From contig NZ_JAFQ01000004.1 of the NCBI RefSeq assembly GCF_000526215.1, positions 2,666,001-2,730,000 of the forward strand: DNA of 64,000 bases, written 5' to 3'. The position numbers were made by a program, and so were the translations under genes. Shown here piece by piece: positions 63,808 to 64,000 of the stretch (position 1 is its first letter; every line of letters starts with the position of its first letter). Source of the stretch: Nocardia sp. BMG51109. GTDB lineage: Bacteria > Actinomycetota > Actinomycetes > Mycobacteriales > Mycobacteriaceae. A model generated the notes under the pieces. It did no database searches. It was not told where the DNA came from and saw nothing but the letters and a program-made list of their open reading frames with translations.

Positions 63808-64000
63808 CGTGGCGTGTTCTCCCTCGTGGCAGGCCAGCCGAGGTCGGCGCGGCCGTGGCGGCGGTCGTGGTGGGGCTTGGCGATGTCGTGCACCTGGTAG
63901 CCGTGACCGTGCTGGAGAAAGTAGCGGCGCTGCTCGTCGAGCCCGGCGACGACCACGGCGCGATCATCGATGCCGATGAGCTTGCCGCCCAGCTCGGCGG
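63804..64000 (-). CDS. C-terminal end of an unidentified protein (cut by window edge)
   Basis: The last 65 or so residues read AELGGKLIGIDDRAVVVAGL, DEQRRYFLQHGHGYQVHDIA, then a His/Arg-rich KPHHDRRHGRADLGW tail and TGA that overlaps the exonuclease ATG (ATGA). Coding on this strand is supported by the overlap and by low hydrophobic content without stops. Family not recognised. It is the upstream member of the exonuclease-NTPase operon. Confidence 0.5.
   Translation of the reverse strand, partial: AELGGKLIGIDDRAVVVAGLDEQRRYFLQHGHGYQVHDIAKPHHDRRHGRADLGWPATRENTPR

Overview
The window is high-GC actinobacterial DNA, almost certainly from a mycolic-acid-forming genus and most plausibly Nocardia. 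The evidence is a class II aldolase, PurA and F420-dependent glucose-6-phosphate dehydrogenase that read like their Mycobacterium tuberculosis counterparts, a SAM-IV riboswitch, a DtxR/IdeR-type iron box, a MaoC-type double hot-dog dehydratase, and many GTG/TTG starts. From memory of the M. tuberculosis H37Rv map, the first 48 kb follows the Rv0357-Rv0409 order with insertions: GH76 mannanase (Rv0365c-like), DedA (Rv0364-like), fba (Rv0363c), the Pro/Gly-rich membrane protein (Rv0361-like), DUF3151 (Rv0360c-like), site-2 protease (Rv0359-like), an Rv0358-like protein, purA (Rv0357c), rhodanese-metZ (Rv0390-0391), fgd (Rv0407), pta-ackA (Rv0408-0409).

Layout. 0.2-10 kb: paired exported proteins, a UvrA-like ABC protein divergent from a WYL regulator, GH76, two DedA proteins, fba and an EmbR-like SARP-FHA regulator. 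10-22 kb: a 26-bp minisatellite and a rearranged DUF4185/Excalibur junction, MaoC dehydratase, repeat-rich membrane protein, DUF3151, FUSC-type transporter, S2P protease operon, purA, a MocR regulator divergent from two tiny paralogous membrane proteins, ogt. 22.6-27.9 kb: a secreted-lipoprotein sulfatase operon with a 40-residue membrane peptide, next to a broken formylglycine-generating-enzyme gene, a VOC protein and a truncated YjbR protein. 28-36 kb: second minisatellite, large LuxR (LAL) regulator, CaiB-type racemase/CoA-transferase, amidohydrolase, fprA under an iron box. 36-48 kb: SAM-IV riboswitch-rhodanese-metZ, nrdF, HAD phosphatase, fgd, aldo/keto reductase with divergent TetR and twin operators, LLM monooxygenase, pta-ackA.

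After ackA the conserved order ends and an accessory region runs to the window edge: esterase, HxlR remnant, methyltransferase, SRPBCC protein, a decayed TnsA-like transposase subunit with short direct repeats, a ricin-fold secreted protein, an MFS exporter flanked by inverted fragments, a terpenoid cluster (polyprenyl synthetase, P450, class I terpene synthase), a TetR-membrane protein operon with a perfect operator, a nucleoside hydrolase split into two reading frames, and a nucleotide-handling operon (DEDDh exonuclease, NadR-like NTPase).

The most unusual items are the terpenoid cluster, whose prenyl synthase lacks roughly 45 residues between its two aspartate-rich motifs; the sulfatase locus whose adjacent activating enzyme is a pseudogene; several genes whose start codon sits about 7 nt after a -10-like hexamer (probable leaderless mRNAs); and small membrane proteins that size filters would miss. 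No rRNA, tRNA or CRISPR array was seen.
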